Positions 16,499 through 25,517 of a stretch of DNA of 64,000 bases are shown here, piece by piece. The position numbers were made by a program, and so were the translations under genes. The notes beneath the pieces were generated by a model. That model was not told the DNA's origin. It did not search any database and saw only the letters and a list, made by a program, of their open reading frames with translations. Origin of the DNA: Shimia_B sp038525525 (lineage in GTDB: Bacteria > Pseudomonadota > Alphaproteobacteria > Rhodobacterales > Rhodobacteraceae); contig JBCBHO010000003.1 of assembly GCA_038525525.1 (NCBI GenBank), positions 603,896 through 667,895 of the forward strand. The letters run 5' to 3'. Numbering within the stretch: the first letter of the stretch is position 1; the number at the start of each line of letters is the position of its first letter.

Positions 16499-17679
16499 GC
16501 CTTCATGTCATTGGCATCGGCGCAAGCGGGCTGGAGAGCCTCGCGCCCTCGGCCCGTGCCGCGCTCGATGCGGCGGAATTCATCGTGGGCGGTGCGCGTC
16601 ACCATGCCCTCACGGCCACGATCGAGGCCGAGCGGATCTCGTGGCCCTCGCCCTTCGACGCGCTGGTCTCTCAGCTCGAAGACCTCGTCGAGCGGCGCGT
16701 AGCCGTCCTCGCCACGGGCGATCCACTCTGGTTCTCTGTGGGTGAGAAGCTCGCCAAGGCGTTCCCGGGCGCGGTCTTCCACCCGCAGCTTTCGGCCTTT
16801 CAGCTCGCCGCCGCGCGCATGGGCTGGCCGATGGGCGCAGTAGAGAAGCTCAGCATTCACGGGCGGCCCGTGGAGGTAATCCTGCCCTTCCTGCGCCCCG
16901 GGGGGCGGCTCCTCCTCCTCACAAGCGGGTCCGAATGTCCGGGCCGCGTGGCAGAGCTCCTGGTCGACCGTGGCTTTGGCCGCTCGATGCTGACCGTGCT
17001 CTCCGATCTTGGGGGGGACGAGCGCCGCATCGCGTGCACCGCCGAGGACTGGAAGGACCCGGCGCCCAGTTTCCACACGCTGGCCCTAGACCTCGTCGCC
17101 GGAGGCGATGCGCAGGTTTTGCCGCGGAGTTTCGGCCTGCCTGACGAGGCCTTTGACAGCGACGGGACCATGACGAAGCGCGAGATTCGCGCCCTGACGC
17201 TCGCGGCCCTTGCCCCGGCGCCGCGCGCTCTTCTCTGGGATGTCGGCACGGGAGCGGGCTCCGTGGCCATCGAATGGATGCGCGCGGCGCGGGGCGCGCG
17301 GGCCATCGGCATCGAGCCCCGCGCGGAGCGGCGCGCCCTCGCCGCCGCCAATGCCACGGCCCTCGGCGTGCCGGGGCTTGAGTTCGTCGCGGGAGACGCC
17401 CCGGCGGCGCTCGAGAGTCTTCCCGCCCCGGACGCCATCTTCTTCGGCGGGGGCCTGTCCGAGCCAGCATTCACGCGCGCCTGGAACGCGCTGAAGCCCC
17501 ATGGCCGCCTCGTGGCCAACGCGGTCACCCTCGAAACCGAGGCGACCCTCGCGGCGCTACACGGGGAACATGGAGGCGCACTCACGCGGATCTCGATCCA
17601 GCGCGCAGAGCCTGTGGGCCGCCTGACTGGCTGGAAACCCGCCATGCCCGTGACCCAGCTTACCCTGGTGAAGCCGTGA
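16495..17679 (+). CDS. cobL: Precorrin-6Y C5,15-methyltransferase (decarboxylating) CobL
   Basis: A 394-residue bifunctional enzyme: an N-terminal tetrapyrrole methylase domain (CbiE-like, starting HVIGIGASGLESL, with ATGDPLWF near residue 75) and a C-terminal CbiT-like Rossmann domain from about residue 220 (LLWDVGTGAGSVAIEWM). Together they methylate C5 and C15 and decarboxylate the C12 acetate. The fused form is the type used in the late-cobalt, oxygen-dependent pathway. It overlaps cobH by ATGA. Confidence 0.95.
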   Translation: MSLHVIGIGASGLESLAPSARAALDAAEFIVGGARHHALTATIEAERISWPSPFDALVSQLEDLVERRVAVLATGDPLWFSVGEKLAKAFPGAVFHPQLSAFQLAAARMGWPMGAVEKLSIHGRPVEVILPFLRPGGRLLLLTSGSECPGRVAELLVDRGFGRSMLTVLSDLGGDERRIACTAEDWKDPAPSFHTLALDLVAGGDAQVLPRSFGLPDEAFDSDGTMTKREIRALTLAALAPAPRALLWDVGTGAGSVAIEWMRAARGARAIGIEPRAERRALAAANATALGVPGLEFVAGDAPAALESLPAPDAIFFGGGLSEPAFTRAWNALKPHGRLVANAVTLETEATLAALHGEHGGALTRISIQRAEPVGRLTGWKPAMPVTQLTLVKP

Positions 17680-18383
17680 CGGCGCCCGGCACGCTTTATG
17701 GCGTGGGCGTGGGTCCCGGCGACCCCGAGCTCATGACCCTCAAGGCCGCGCGCCTCATCTCGGCCTGCCCGGTCATCGCCTATCCGACGCTCGCGGGCGC
17801 CGAGAGCTTCGCCCGCCGCATCGCCCGGGACCTCATCACCGAGGAGCACGCGGAGATCACAATGGACGTGCCCATGACGCCGGAGCGCGCGCCGGCCCAA
17901 GTTGCCTATGACGAAGGCGCGGAGAGGATCGCTGGCGCGCTGCGGCGCGGGCAGGACGTGGCTTGCCTCTGCGAGGGCGACCCCTTCTTCTACGGCTCTT
18001 TCATGTATATTTTCGCTCGCCTTGCATCGGAATTCGACACATTTGTCATTCCCGGCATCACGAGCGTCACGGCCTGCGCGGCCCGCGCGGGGATGCCGAT
18101 CGCAGCGCGCAACGAGCGTGTGACGGTGCTGCCCGGCCCGCTCCCGGAAGCGGAGCTCGAGGCGCGCATCGCCGGGGCCGAAAGCGTCGTCATTATGAAG
18201 ATCGGGCGCCATCTCGCCAAGATACGCGGCGTGATGGAGCGGCTCGGCGTGCTCGGCGACGCCGTGTACGTGGAGCGCGCCACGCTGCCCGAGGAGCGCG
18301 TTCTGCCCCTCGCGGAGGCCCCCGATCCCGCGCCATACTTTTCCATGATCCTTCTTACGAAAGGGGCCGATCCATGGCTCTGA
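17676..18383 (+). CDS. cobI: Precorrin-2 C20-methyltransferase CobI
   Basis: A 235-residue SAM-dependent tetrapyrrole methylase adding the C20 methyl of precorrin-2. The start TLYGVGVGPGDPELMTLKA and the motifs CEGDPFFYGSFMYI, IPGITSVTACAARAGMP are those of CobI/CbiL. GTG at 17676 overlaps the cobL stop (GTGA). The 3' end overlaps the next gene by 10 bases. Confidence 0.94.
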   Translation: MTAPGTLYGVGVGPGDPELMTLKAARLISACPVIAYPTLAGAESFARRIARDLITEEHAEITMDVPMTPERAPAQVAYDEGAERIAGALRRGQDVACLCEGDPFFYGSFMYIFARLASEFDTFVIPGITSVTACAARAGMPIAARNERVTVLPGPLPEAELEARIAGAESVVIMKIGRHLAKIRGVMERLGVLGDAVYVERATLPEERVLPLAEAPDPAPYFSMILLTKGADPWL

Positions 18384-20176
18384 CCCCCGTCATCCTTGCG
18401 CTGTCTGCGTCCGGCGCGCCGGTGGCGCGGCGCATCGCAGAGGCCCTCGGGGCCCCGGTCCATGGCCGCGCCGGACGCGTGGAAAAGGCGGATGCCTTCT
18501 TCGACAATGCCCTCGATCACGCGCGCGATCTCTTTGCCGCCGGGCGGCCGATCATCGGGGTTTGCGCGTCTGGCATCCTGATTCGCGCCGTGGCGCCGCT
18601 CTTGGCCGACAAGCGCGCCGAGCCACCTGTGATCAGTGTCTCCGACGATGGGCGCGTCGTGGTGCCTCTCCTCGGCGGGCATCGCGGTGCCAACCGTCTG
18701 GCGCGCGACATCGCGGAGGCCCTGGGCGGGACAGCGGCGGTGACGACGGCGGGAGATGTCTCCCTCGGTGTCGCGCTCGACGAGCCGCCCGCCGGGTGGC
18801 GGCTGGCCAATCCGGAGGCCGCACAGGGGGCGATGGCCGCGCTTCTGAGCGGCGGCGGGGCGCGGATCGAGGGGGCTGCGCCGTGGCTCGATCTGCCGGA
18901 GGGGGATGCCGTGACGATCGCGGCCACGGACGCGCCCGCGCCCGGGGCGACGCTTCATTTTGCGCCGCTGCGGGTCTCGGTGGGCGTGGGCTCCGCGCGG
19001 AATTGCGACCCCGCCGAACTGGAGGAGCTCGTCCTCAGTGAACTGGCTGCCGCCGGGATCGATCCCGCGGCGGTTCATTCGGTGAACACCATCGCGCTCA
19101 AGGCCGACGAGCCCGCCATCCTCGCGCTGGCAAAGACGCTGGACGCCCCCCTGCGCCTCTTCTCCTCTGAAGAACTCGAAGCGCAGAGCGCCCGCATTAA
19201 AACGCCATCCGACATCGTTTTCGCGGAAGTGGGGACGCATTCCGTCGCCGAGGCTGCCTCGCTCTGCCAGTCGAAGACGTCGGTGCTCCTGCGGCCCAAA
19301 TCCAAGACGCGGAACGCCACCTGTGCAATCTCTCGTGCGCCGGAGCCGCTGACAGCTCTGAAAGGCCGCCCGCGGGGCCGCCTCTCGATCGTGGGCATCG
19401 GCCCGGGGCAAGCTTCCTGGCGGACGCCGGAGGTGAGCCGCCTCGTCGCCGACGCCGAAGAGCTTGTGGGATACGGCCTCTATATCGACTTGTTGGGCCC
19501 GCTCGCGCAGGGCAAGGCGCGCGCGGATTTTCCGCTCGGCGGGGAGGAGGCGCGCTGCCGCTACGCGCTCGAACGGGCCGGGGAGGGGCGCAACGTGGCC
19601 CTCGTCTGCTCCGGCGATGCCGGGATCTACGCCATGGGGGCCCTTGTCTTCGAGTTGCTGGACCGGACCGACCACGGGGTGGGCGATGCCGCACGCCGCG
19701 TGGAAGTGATCTGCTCTCCCGGCGTCTCTGCCCTTCAGGGCGCGGCCGCCCGGGCCGGGGCGCCGCTGGGCCACGATTTCTGCGCCATCTCGCTGAGTGA
19801 CCTGCTGACGCCGCGCGAAGACATCCTGCGCCGCATTCAGGCGGCGGCGGAGGGAGACTTCGTGATCGCGTTCTACAATCCGGTGTCGCAACGGCGGCGC
19901 ACCCTTCTTGCGGAGGCGCGGGACATTCTCCTCGCCCACCGACCGCCGGAGACGCCCGTGATGCTGGCAGCGTCGCTGGGCCGGCCGGAGGAGAGCGTGC
20001 GCTACCGGCCACTGGCCGAGCTCGACGTCGACGAGGTCGACATGCTGACGACCGTGCTCGTGGGATCGTCCCAATCGAGGCTTGCTACGCTGGGCGAGGG
20101 GCCGCGGATGTACACGCCGCGCGGCTATGCGCGGAAGATAGATGGCGATTTGAGCGTGATAGGGGGCGATAAATGA
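18374..20176 (+). CDS. cobJ: CbiG-CobJ fusion: cobalamin biosynthesis protein and precorrin-3B C17-methyltransferase
   Basis: A 600-residue fusion. Residues 1-330 are a full CbiG-type region: IGVCASGILIRAVAPLLADK, VVPLLGGHRGANRLA and a CobE-like C-terminal part (VSVGVGSARNCDPAELEELV). In the early-cobalt pathway CbiG opens the lactone and releases the C20 fragment; its task in late-cobalt organisms is less clear. Residues ~336-600 are the methylase domain CobJ (LSIVGIGPGQASWRTPEV, SGDAGIYAMGALV, AFYNPVSQRRR) that carries out C17 methylation and ring contraction. ATG at 18374 lies inside the end of cobI. The two domains act on successive intermediates, which explains fusion. Confidence 0.92.
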   Translation: MALTPVILALSASGAPVARRIAEALGAPVHGRAGRVEKADAFFDNALDHARDLFAAGRPIIGVCASGILIRAVAPLLADKRAEPPVISVSDDGRVVVPLLGGHRGANRLARDIAEALGGTAAVTTAGDVSLGVALDEPPAGWRLANPEAAQGAMAALLSGGGARIEGAAPWLDLPEGDAVTIAATDAPAPGATLHFAPLRVSVGVGSARNCDPAELEELVLSELAAAGIDPAAVHSVNTIALKADEPAILALAKTLDAPLRLFSSEELEAQSARIKTPSDIVFAEVGTHSVAEAASLCQSKTSVLLRPKSKTRNATCAISRAPEPLTALKGRPRGRLSIVGIGPGQASWRTPEVSRLVADAEELVGYGLYIDLLGPLAQGKARADFPLGGEEARCRYALERAGEGRNVALVCSGDAGIYAMGALVFELLDRTDHGVGDAARRVEVICSPGVSALQGAAARAGAPLGHDFCAISLSDLLTPREDILRRIQAAAEGDFVIAFYNPVSQRRRTLLAEARDILLAHRPPETPVMLAASLGRPEESVRYRPLAELDVDEVDMLTTVLVGSSQSRLATLGEGPRMYTPRGYARKIDGDLSVIGGDK

Positions 20177-20940
20177 AGGTTTATTTCATCGGCGCGGGTC
20201 CGGGCGACCCTGATTTGCTGACTCTCAAGGCGGCCAAGCGGATCGCGGCCTGCCCCGTCTGCCTCTATGCCGGTTCGCTCGTGCCCGAGGCGGTGGTGGC
20301 CGGCGCGCCTGAGGGTGCCCGCGTTCTCGACACCGCGCCCATGACGCTCGAGGAGACCCATGGCGAGATCCTCGCTGCGCAGCGAAAGGGGCACGACGTA
20401 GCGCGGGTGCATTCCGGGGATCCCTCCCTTTACGGCGCGATTGCAGAGCAGATCCGGCTCCTGCGCAGGGAAGGGATTGACTACGAGATCATCCCCGGCG
20501 TCCCGGCCTACACCGCGGCAGCGGCGGCGTTGGGCCAGGAGCTCACCATCCCGGAGGTCGCGCAGTCCATCGTGCTCACGCGGATGTCCATGAAGTCGAC
20601 CGGCATGCCGGAGCACGAGACTTTAACGAATTTCGCCAAGTCACAAACGACAATCGCCATACATCTCGCCATTCGTAATCTCCGGGAGATCGAGCGCCAG
20701 CTCATTCCGGAATACGGCGCTGATTGCCCCGTGGCCGTCATTTATCGCGCGAGCTGGCCGGATGAGCTCATTTTGCGGGGCACGCTCGGCGATATCCGCG
20801 AAAAGGTGCGCGCAGCGAAGATCACGCGAACCGCGCTGATTCTCGTCGGTCCGGCCCTCGGCGAGATCACCGATTTCAAGGACAGCGCGCTCTATGATCC
20901 CAAGGAAGAGCACATTCTGCGTGTGAAAAAGGGCGCATAA
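20173..20940 (+). CDS. cobM: Precorrin-4 C11-methyltransferase CobM
   Basis: A 255-residue SAM methylase acting at C11. It begins MKVYFIGAGPGDPDLLTLKA; other family motifs are VCLYAGSLVPEAV, VARVHSGDPSLYGAIAEQ, IPGVPAYTAAAAALG and VAVIYRASWPDE. The ATGA overlap with the preceding gene keeps it in the operon. No gene for CobK or CobG/CobZ is in this cluster, so these steps must be encoded elsewhere. Confidence 0.95.
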   Translation: MKVYFIGAGPGDPDLLTLKAAKRIAACPVCLYAGSLVPEAVVAGAPEGARVLDTAPMTLEETHGEILAAQRKGHDVARVHSGDPSLYGAIAEQIRLLRREGIDYEIIPGVPAYTAAAAALGQELTIPEVAQSIVLTRMSMKSTGMPEHETLTNFAKSQTTIAIHLAIRNLREIERQLIPEYGADCPVAVIYRASWPDELILRGTLGDIREKVRAAKITRTALILVGPALGEITDFKDSALYDPKEEHILRVKKGA

Positions 20941-21038
20941 CTCCGCTCGAACGCGGGAAAAAGCGTGAAAGTGCATCATTGCCCATGACTCGTGTCGCCC
21001 GCGGCTTAGTTTGGCGCGGGGTGATTGGAGTATGCGAG

Positions 21039-21395
21039 ATGACGTATCTTTCTGATGAGGTGAGGGCGAGCCTTGAGGCGGCGCGCGCCAAGAAGGCAAA
21101 GCGGCGCTCGAGGCTGCGTGTGGAAGCAGGCAATGCATATTTTCCCGTGTTGCGGCTTTGGGATGATGGCTTCGCCGTGGATCGGGATGACGCGCAAGGC
21201 CTGCGTGGTCTTGTGGATCTCTACGATGGCCCGCGGCACCTTTATCAGGCGCTGATCGTCACGACCTCGGAGCTGGGTGGAGAGCGCGTGTTCGAGTTCA
21301 AGCGCAATACATCCGCAGCGGATGCTGCGCCGCTGGATTACGCGCGCGAGGCGCCGCAGCCGATCGCTTTGCTGCGCAGCGAAACGCAGCGATAA
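21039..21395 (+). CDS. Conserved hypothetical protein, 118 residues
   Basis: A small soluble protein with a basic helix near the start (LEAARAKKAKRRSRLRVEAG) and a beta-rich remainder containing LRLWDDGFAVD and YDGPRHLYQALIV. I do not recognise a named domain; the pattern resembles uncharacterised short proteins conserved in Rhodobacterales. ATG at 21039 is preferred because GGAG lies eight bases upstream; an in-frame ATG at 20979 lacks a ribosome site. It is 98 bases after cobM, so it may or may not belong to that operon. Confidence 0.75.
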   Translation: MTYLSDEVRASLEAARAKKAKRRSRLRVEAGNAYFPVLRLWDDGFAVDRDDAQGLRGLVDLYDGPRHLYQALIVTTSELGGERVFEFKRNTSAADAAPLDYAREAPQPIALLRSETQR

Positions 21396-21401
21396 TCGTC
21401 T

Positions 21402-22580
21402 CTACTGAAGATCGGAGAACGCTGCCGCGAGGCGTTCGGTCGCCTCGATGACGCGCGCGCGCGGCGTCGCGATGTTGAAGCGTAGGAAGCTGTCGCCACC
21501 TTTGCCGAAGGTTGGTCCGTGATTGACGGCGATTTTAGCTGACTTCTCGACGCGATCGGTGAATTCCTTGCGCTTCATCCCGGTGCCCGAAAAGTCCACC
21601 CAGCTCAGGTAGGTGGCTTCCAGAGGCATCGACGCGAGGCCCGGGATCGCATTCACTGCCTCGTCGAAGGTCCGCCGGTTGCCGTCGAGATAGGCGCACA
21701 GATCATCGACCCATGTGGCGCCCTCCGGAGAATAGGCCGCAGTCGCCATCGCGAGCCCGAAGGCATTGGCCGACGTGCCGAGCGCCATCATGCGCTTGGA
21801 AAAGGCCCCGCGCAGGTCCGCATCCGGGATGATGACATTGCCCACATGGGCACCGGCGATGTTGAACGTCTTCGTCGTGGCCGACAGCATCACGAGGCGG
21901 TCCTCGATCCCGCTGATATGGGCCATGGGGACATGCGTCGCGCCGAAGGTCAGGTCGCGGTGGATCTCGTCCGCGACGATGATGAGATCGTGACGCCGCG
22001 CAAACGCTGCCACGCCTTCGAGCTCCTCCCGCGTCCAGACACGCCCGCCGGGATTGTGCGGCGAGCAAAGGATGAGGAGCCGTTCGTGGCCCTTCATCTG
22101 CGCGTCATAGGCCTCGAAATCCATCTCGTAGCGGCCGCCCGCGTTCACGAGCTCGAGCTCGACCATGTCCCGCTCGGCAGCGCGGATGACGCGGCCAAAG
22201 GCATGGTAGACCGGGGAAAAGACGACGACGCCCTCTTGCGGTTTCGTGTAGGTATCCACGCAGAGGCCGATGGCGTTGACCAACCCGTTGGTCGAAAGGA
22301 TCCAGCTCGGGTCGATCTCCGTGTCGTGGCGGGTCTCTGACCACCATTTCACCGCCGCTTGGTAGCGCGCCGTGTCGCCGTAATAGCCGTAGATTCCGTG
22401 CTGGAGCATGGCGCTCAGCGCGTCTTGCACGACCTCCGGCGGGCGGAAATCCATGTCGGCCACCCACATCGCCAGACCATCTTCTTTCGAGACGCCATAG
22501 ACCTGCTCCATCAGGTCCCATTTCAAACAGTCGGTGTCGCGGCGCTCGATCATCTGATCGAAGGGCGAGTCAAAGCTCAT
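21402..22580 (-). CDS. PatB/MalY-type C-S lyase (PLP-dependent, aminotransferase class I/II)
   Basis: A 392-residue fold-type I PLP protein similar to PatB/MalY cystathionine beta-lyases. Visible marks are FDQMIERRDTDCLKWD, MWVADMDFRPP, the PLP-phosphate/aspartate region IIVADEIHRDL and the Schiff-base lysine in SATTKTFNIAG. It probably cleaves cystathionine or other cysteine S-conjugates; an aminotransferase role cannot be excluded. The start at 22580 (MSFDSP) is chosen because AAGGAG is six bases upstream; a second ATG two codons earlier abuts that site. Confidence 0.88.
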   Translation of the reverse strand: MSFDSPFDQMIERRDTDCLKWDLMEQVYGVSKEDGLAMWVADMDFRPPEVVQDALSAMLQHGIYGYYGDTARYQAAVKWWSETRHDTEIDPSWILSTNGLVNAIGLCVDTYTKPQEGVVVFSPVYHAFGRVIRAAERDMVELELVNAGGRYEMDFEAYDAQMKGHERLLILCSPHNPGGRVWTREELEGVAAFARRHDLIIVADEIHRDLTFGATHVPMAHISGIEDRLVMLSATTKTFNIAGAHVGNVIIPDADLRGAFSKRMMALGTSANAFGLAMATAAYSPEGATWVDDLCAYLDGNRRTFDEAVNAIPGLASMPLEATYLSWVDFSGTGMKRKEFTDRVEKSAKIAVNHGPTFGKGGDSFLRFNIATPRARVIEATERLAAAFSDLQ

Positions 22581-22668
22581 CGGCATCTCCTTTGCACCGA
22601 TAGGTAACGGTCGCGCAGGGGGCTGCAAGGGGTTTGCGGGGGGCAGAGCCATCTACTATGTGCAGCCC

Positions 22669-23193
22669 ATGAGCATCCGACCGATCCTGATCCACCCTGA
22701 CCCGCGACTGAAGAAGGTGGCCGAGCCCGTAAGCGAGATCACGGACAAGCTGCGCGTGCTCGCCGAGGACATGCTCGAGACGATGTACGACGCACCCGGC
22801 ATCGGGCTCGCCGCGCCGCAGGTAGGGGTGGGCGTGCGCATGATCACGATGGATTGCGTCAAGGAGGAGGGCGCCGATCCGCGCCCCATGGTGCTCCTGA
22901 ACCCGGAGGTCATCGCCACGTCCGACGAGATGACGACCTACGAAGAGGGCTGCCTCTCCATCCCCGAGCAATACGCCGATGTCGAGCGCCCGGCGGAGGT
23001 GGATGTCCGCTGGATGGGCCTCGACGGCGAGACCCATGAAGAGCATTTCGACGGGCTCTGGGCCACCTGCGTCCAGCACGAGATCGACCACCTCGATGGC
23101 AAGCTCTTCATCGACTATCTCGGCCCGCTCAAGCGCCAGATGATCACGCGCAAGATGCAGAAGCTGAAGCGCGAGAAGGCCCGCGCCTCGTGA
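22669..23193 (+). CDS. def: Peptide deformylase 1 (canonical)
   Basis: A 174-residue metallohydrolase removing the formyl group from nascent proteins. All three catalytic motifs are intact: GIGLAAPQ near residue 44, EGCLS near 93 (Cys metal ligand) and QHEIDHLDG near 136 (HExxH ligands and catalytic Glu). ATG at 22669 gives MSIRPILIHPDPRL. It is the first of three tandem def-like genes leading into fmt, all with overlapping stops and starts. Confidence 0.96.
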   Translation: MSIRPILIHPDPRLKKVAEPVSEITDKLRVLAEDMLETMYDAPGIGLAAPQVGVGVRMITMDCVKEEGADPRPMVLLNPEVIATSDEMTTYEEGCLSIPEQYADVERPAEVDVRWMGLDGETHEEHFDGLWATCVQHEIDHLDGKLFIDYLGPLKRQMITRKMQKLKREKARAS

Positions 23194-23651
23194 TCCGGCC
23201 GCTGGTGTTGCACCCCGATCCGCTGCTCGCGGAGGCATCCGCGCTCGTGCGTGCCTTCGACGAGGATCTGGCCGGCCTCGTGCGGGATCTCTTCGACACG
23301 ATGTACGATGCGCCGGGCCGGGGCCTCGCAGCCGTGCAGATCGGGCAGATGCGGCGTGTCTTCGTGATGGATGCGGGCTGGAAGGAGGGCGCGCCCACGC
23401 CGCGCGTTTTCGTCAATCCCGTCATCACCGATCACACCACCGCGCTTGCCACCCACGAGGAGGGCTGCCTCTCCATCCCCGACACGCCCCGCCGCGTTTC
23501 GCGCCCGGCGGAGGTCACCTTGGCCTGGCAGGACGAGCACGGGATACCCCACGAGGGTACCTTTACGGGCTTCGAGGCGGCCTGCGTGCAGCATGAATTC
23601 GACCATCTTGAGGGCAAGACGATCCTCGATCATCCCGAGGCGCCCGCGTGA
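23190..23651 (+). CDS. def: Peptide deformylase 2
   Basis: A 153-residue paralogue with GRGLAAVQ in motif 1 (Val for the usual Pro), EGCLS in motif 2 and QHEFDHLEG in motif 3. All metal ligands and the catalytic Glu are kept, so it is probably active. GTG at 23190 overlaps the previous stop (GTGA). It lacks the basic C-terminal tail of copy 1. Confidence 0.92.
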   Translation: MIRPLVLHPDPLLAEASALVRAFDEDLAGLVRDLFDTMYDAPGRGLAAVQIGQMRRVFVMDAGWKEGAPTPRVFVNPVITDHTTALATHEEGCLSIPDTPRRVSRPAEVTLAWQDEHGIPHEGTFTGFEAACVQHEFDHLEGKTILDHPEAPA

Positions 23652-24139
23652 GCGTCCGCCCCTGCCTGCCCTGGCCGCACAAGAGCCTGCGCACGCCCGC
23701 CGCGCCAGTGGAGGAGATCACCGAGGAGATCCAAGCGATCTGGGCGGACATGATCGACACGATGGAGGCGATGCCCGGGATCGGCCTTGCCGCGCCGCAG
23801 ATCGGCGTGGGCCTCCGCCTCGCTGTCGTCGATGCGAGCCGGGAGCGAGGCAAGGCGATCCGGATGGCCAACCCGGAGGTGCTGCATGCCTCCTTGGAGG
23901 AGGTCATGGGCGAGGAAGCCTCTCCCAACCTTCCCGGCGTCTCGGCCAAGGTGAAGCGGCCGCGCGCCGTCACCGTGCGATATCTGAATGCGCAGGGCGT
24001 CTGGGACAGGCAGGAGCTCGTGCTGCAATGGGGCCGCTCCGTGCAGCACCAGATCGACCACCTCAACGGGCGCATGTATTTCGACAATCTGAGCCGCGTG
24101 AAGCGCGACATGCTCCTGCGCAAGGCGGGGCGCCGCTGA
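23648..24139 (+). CDS. Peptide deformylase-like protein 3, catalytic residues replaced
   Basis: A 163-residue paralogue. Motif 1 (GIGLAAPQ) is intact, but motif 2 reads EEASPNLPGV instead of EGCLS, removing the Cys metal ligand, and motif 3 reads QHQIDHLNG, replacing the catalytic Glu of HExxH by Gln. The two His remain. Deformylase activity is therefore unlikely; it may bind substrate, partner with the active paralogues, or have another function. The frame is undamaged and GTG at 23648 is coupled to def2, so it is not decaying at random. Its stop overlaps fmt by TGATG. Confidence 0.9.
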   Translation: MSVRPCLPWPHKSLRTPAAPVEEITEEIQAIWADMIDTMEAMPGIGLAAPQIGVGLRLAVVDASRERGKAIRMANPEVLHASLEEVMGEEASPNLPGVSAKVKRPRAVTVRYLNAQGVWDRQELVLQWGRSVQHQIDHLNGRMYFDNLSRVKRDMLLRKAGRR

Positions 24140-25032
24140 TGCGCGTGGTCTTCATGGGCTCGCCCGATTTCTCTGTCCCGGTGCTCGAGGCGCTGGCGGC
24201 GGAGCACGAGATCGCCTGCGTCTATTGCCAGCCACCCCGGCCTGCAGGGCGCGGCAAGAAGGACCGCCCCACGCCTGTCCACGCCCGGGCGGCGGCTTTG
24301 GGCCTCCCCGTCCGGCACCCTGTTTCGCTGCGCAGCGAAGACGCGCAGGCGGAGTTCTCTGCGCTCGAGGCCGATATCGCCGTCGTGGTGGCCTACGGGC
24401 TCATCCTGCCGCAGGCTGTGCTCGACGCGCCGCGCCTCGGCTGCCTCAATATCCACGCCTCGCTTCTGCCGCGCTGGCGCGGGGCCGCGCCGATCCACCG
24501 CGCCGTGATGGCGGGCGACGCGGAGACGGGCATCTGCATCATGCAGATGGAGGCGGGGCTCGATACCGGCCCCGTTCTCCTCAGCGAGGGCACGCCCATC
24601 GGCGCGGAGGAGACGACAGGCGACCTCCACGACCGGCTCTCGGCCATGGGCGCGCGGCTCATCATGGTGGCGCTTGCCCAGCTCCCACTGGAGCCGGAAG
24701 CGCAGCCGGAGGAGGGCGTGACCTACGCCGAGAAGATCGCCAAGGACGAGACCCGCGTGGACTGGACCCGCCCCGCGGCGGAGGTGGATGCGCATATCCG
24801 CGGTCTCTCGCCCTTTCCGGGCGCGTGGTGCGAGATGGATGGCGCGCGGGTGAAGCTCCTGCGCTCGCGGCTCGCCGCAGGGCAGGGCGCACCGGGCCAC
24901 GTCTTGAGTGGCCTGACAGTGGCCTGCGGTGACGGTGCGGTCGAGATCCTCGAGCTGCAAAAGGCGGGGAAGCGCGCGACGCGCGCGGTGGATTTCCTGC
25001 GCGGCGCGGCGCGGCCTGATCGTCTGACATGA
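24139..25032 (+). CDS. fmt: Methionyl-tRNA formyltransferase
   Basis: A 297-residue enzyme that formylates initiator Met-tRNA with 10-formyl-THF. It begins MRVVFMGSPDFSVPVLEAL; the active site region NIHASLLPRWRGAAPIHRA (Asn, His) is intact, with GLDTGPVL and a C-terminal OB-like domain (KLLRSRLAAGQGAPG). The start is the TGATG overlap with the third def-like gene. The def-def-def-fmt order couples adding and removing the formyl group. Confidence 0.96.
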   Translation: MRVVFMGSPDFSVPVLEALAAEHEIACVYCQPPRPAGRGKKDRPTPVHARAAALGLPVRHPVSLRSEDAQAEFSALEADIAVVVAYGLILPQAVLDAPRLGCLNIHASLLPRWRGAAPIHRAVMAGDAETGICIMQMEAGLDTGPVLLSEGTPIGAEETTGDLHDRLSAMGARLIMVALAQLPLEPEAQPEEGVTYAEKIAKDETRVDWTRPAAEVDAHIRGLSPFPGAWCEMDGARVKLLRSRLAAGQGAPGHVLSGLTVACGDGAVEILELQKAGKRATRAVDFLRGAARPDRLT

Positions 25033-25517
25033 CACCCGAAGAGGCCATCGCCTGGTTCGACAGCCTCCCACCCGCCACGGAGGCAGACATGCTCGGGAGC
25101 TGGCGCGGGGAGGAACTGCCCACCGGGCATCCCATGGACGGTCTCCTCGCCGCGTCATACTGGCAGGGGAAGCGCTTCGAGGGGCCGGACGCTGTGCATC
25201 CCCTGATCCACGCCGTCCCGCTCTGGGGCGCGCGCTCGCTCAACCCACGCTTCCTGCCGCTCCGGCTCATCACGGGCCTCCCGGCGCGCGACACGCTGCT
25301 CAGGCTCACCTTCCCCCTCCTCGCGCCGCTCTTCTTCACGTCGAAACCCCGCGCACGGCTACGCACGCTGCGCTTTCGGGGGCGCGATCACGCGGCCATG
25401 TGTTATGACGCGCAGCCCATCAACGACGTCTTCGCCAAGATCGGCGAGGACGAGCTTCTCGGCTGGATGGATTTCAAGGGCATGGCGCAGCCCTATTTCT
25501 TCAAACTCACCCGCTGA
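25029..25517 (+). CDS. GXWXG/DUF4334 domain protein
   Basis: A 162-residue protein with the GSWRGEELPTGHP motif near residue 25 (GXWXG family) and a C-terminal DUF4334-like part (YDAQPINDVFAKIGEDELLGWMDFKG). The function is unknown. It overlaps fmt by ATGA, and its 3' end overlaps the convergent nudix gene by 11 bases. Confidence 0.85.
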   Translation: MTPEEAIAWFDSLPPATEADMLGSWRGEELPTGHPMDGLLAASYWQGKRFEGPDAVHPLIHAVPLWGARSLNPRFLPLRLITGLPARDTLLRLTFPLLAPLFFTSKPRARLRTLRFRGRDHAAMCYDAQPINDVFAKIGEDELLGWMDFKGMAQPYFFKLTR

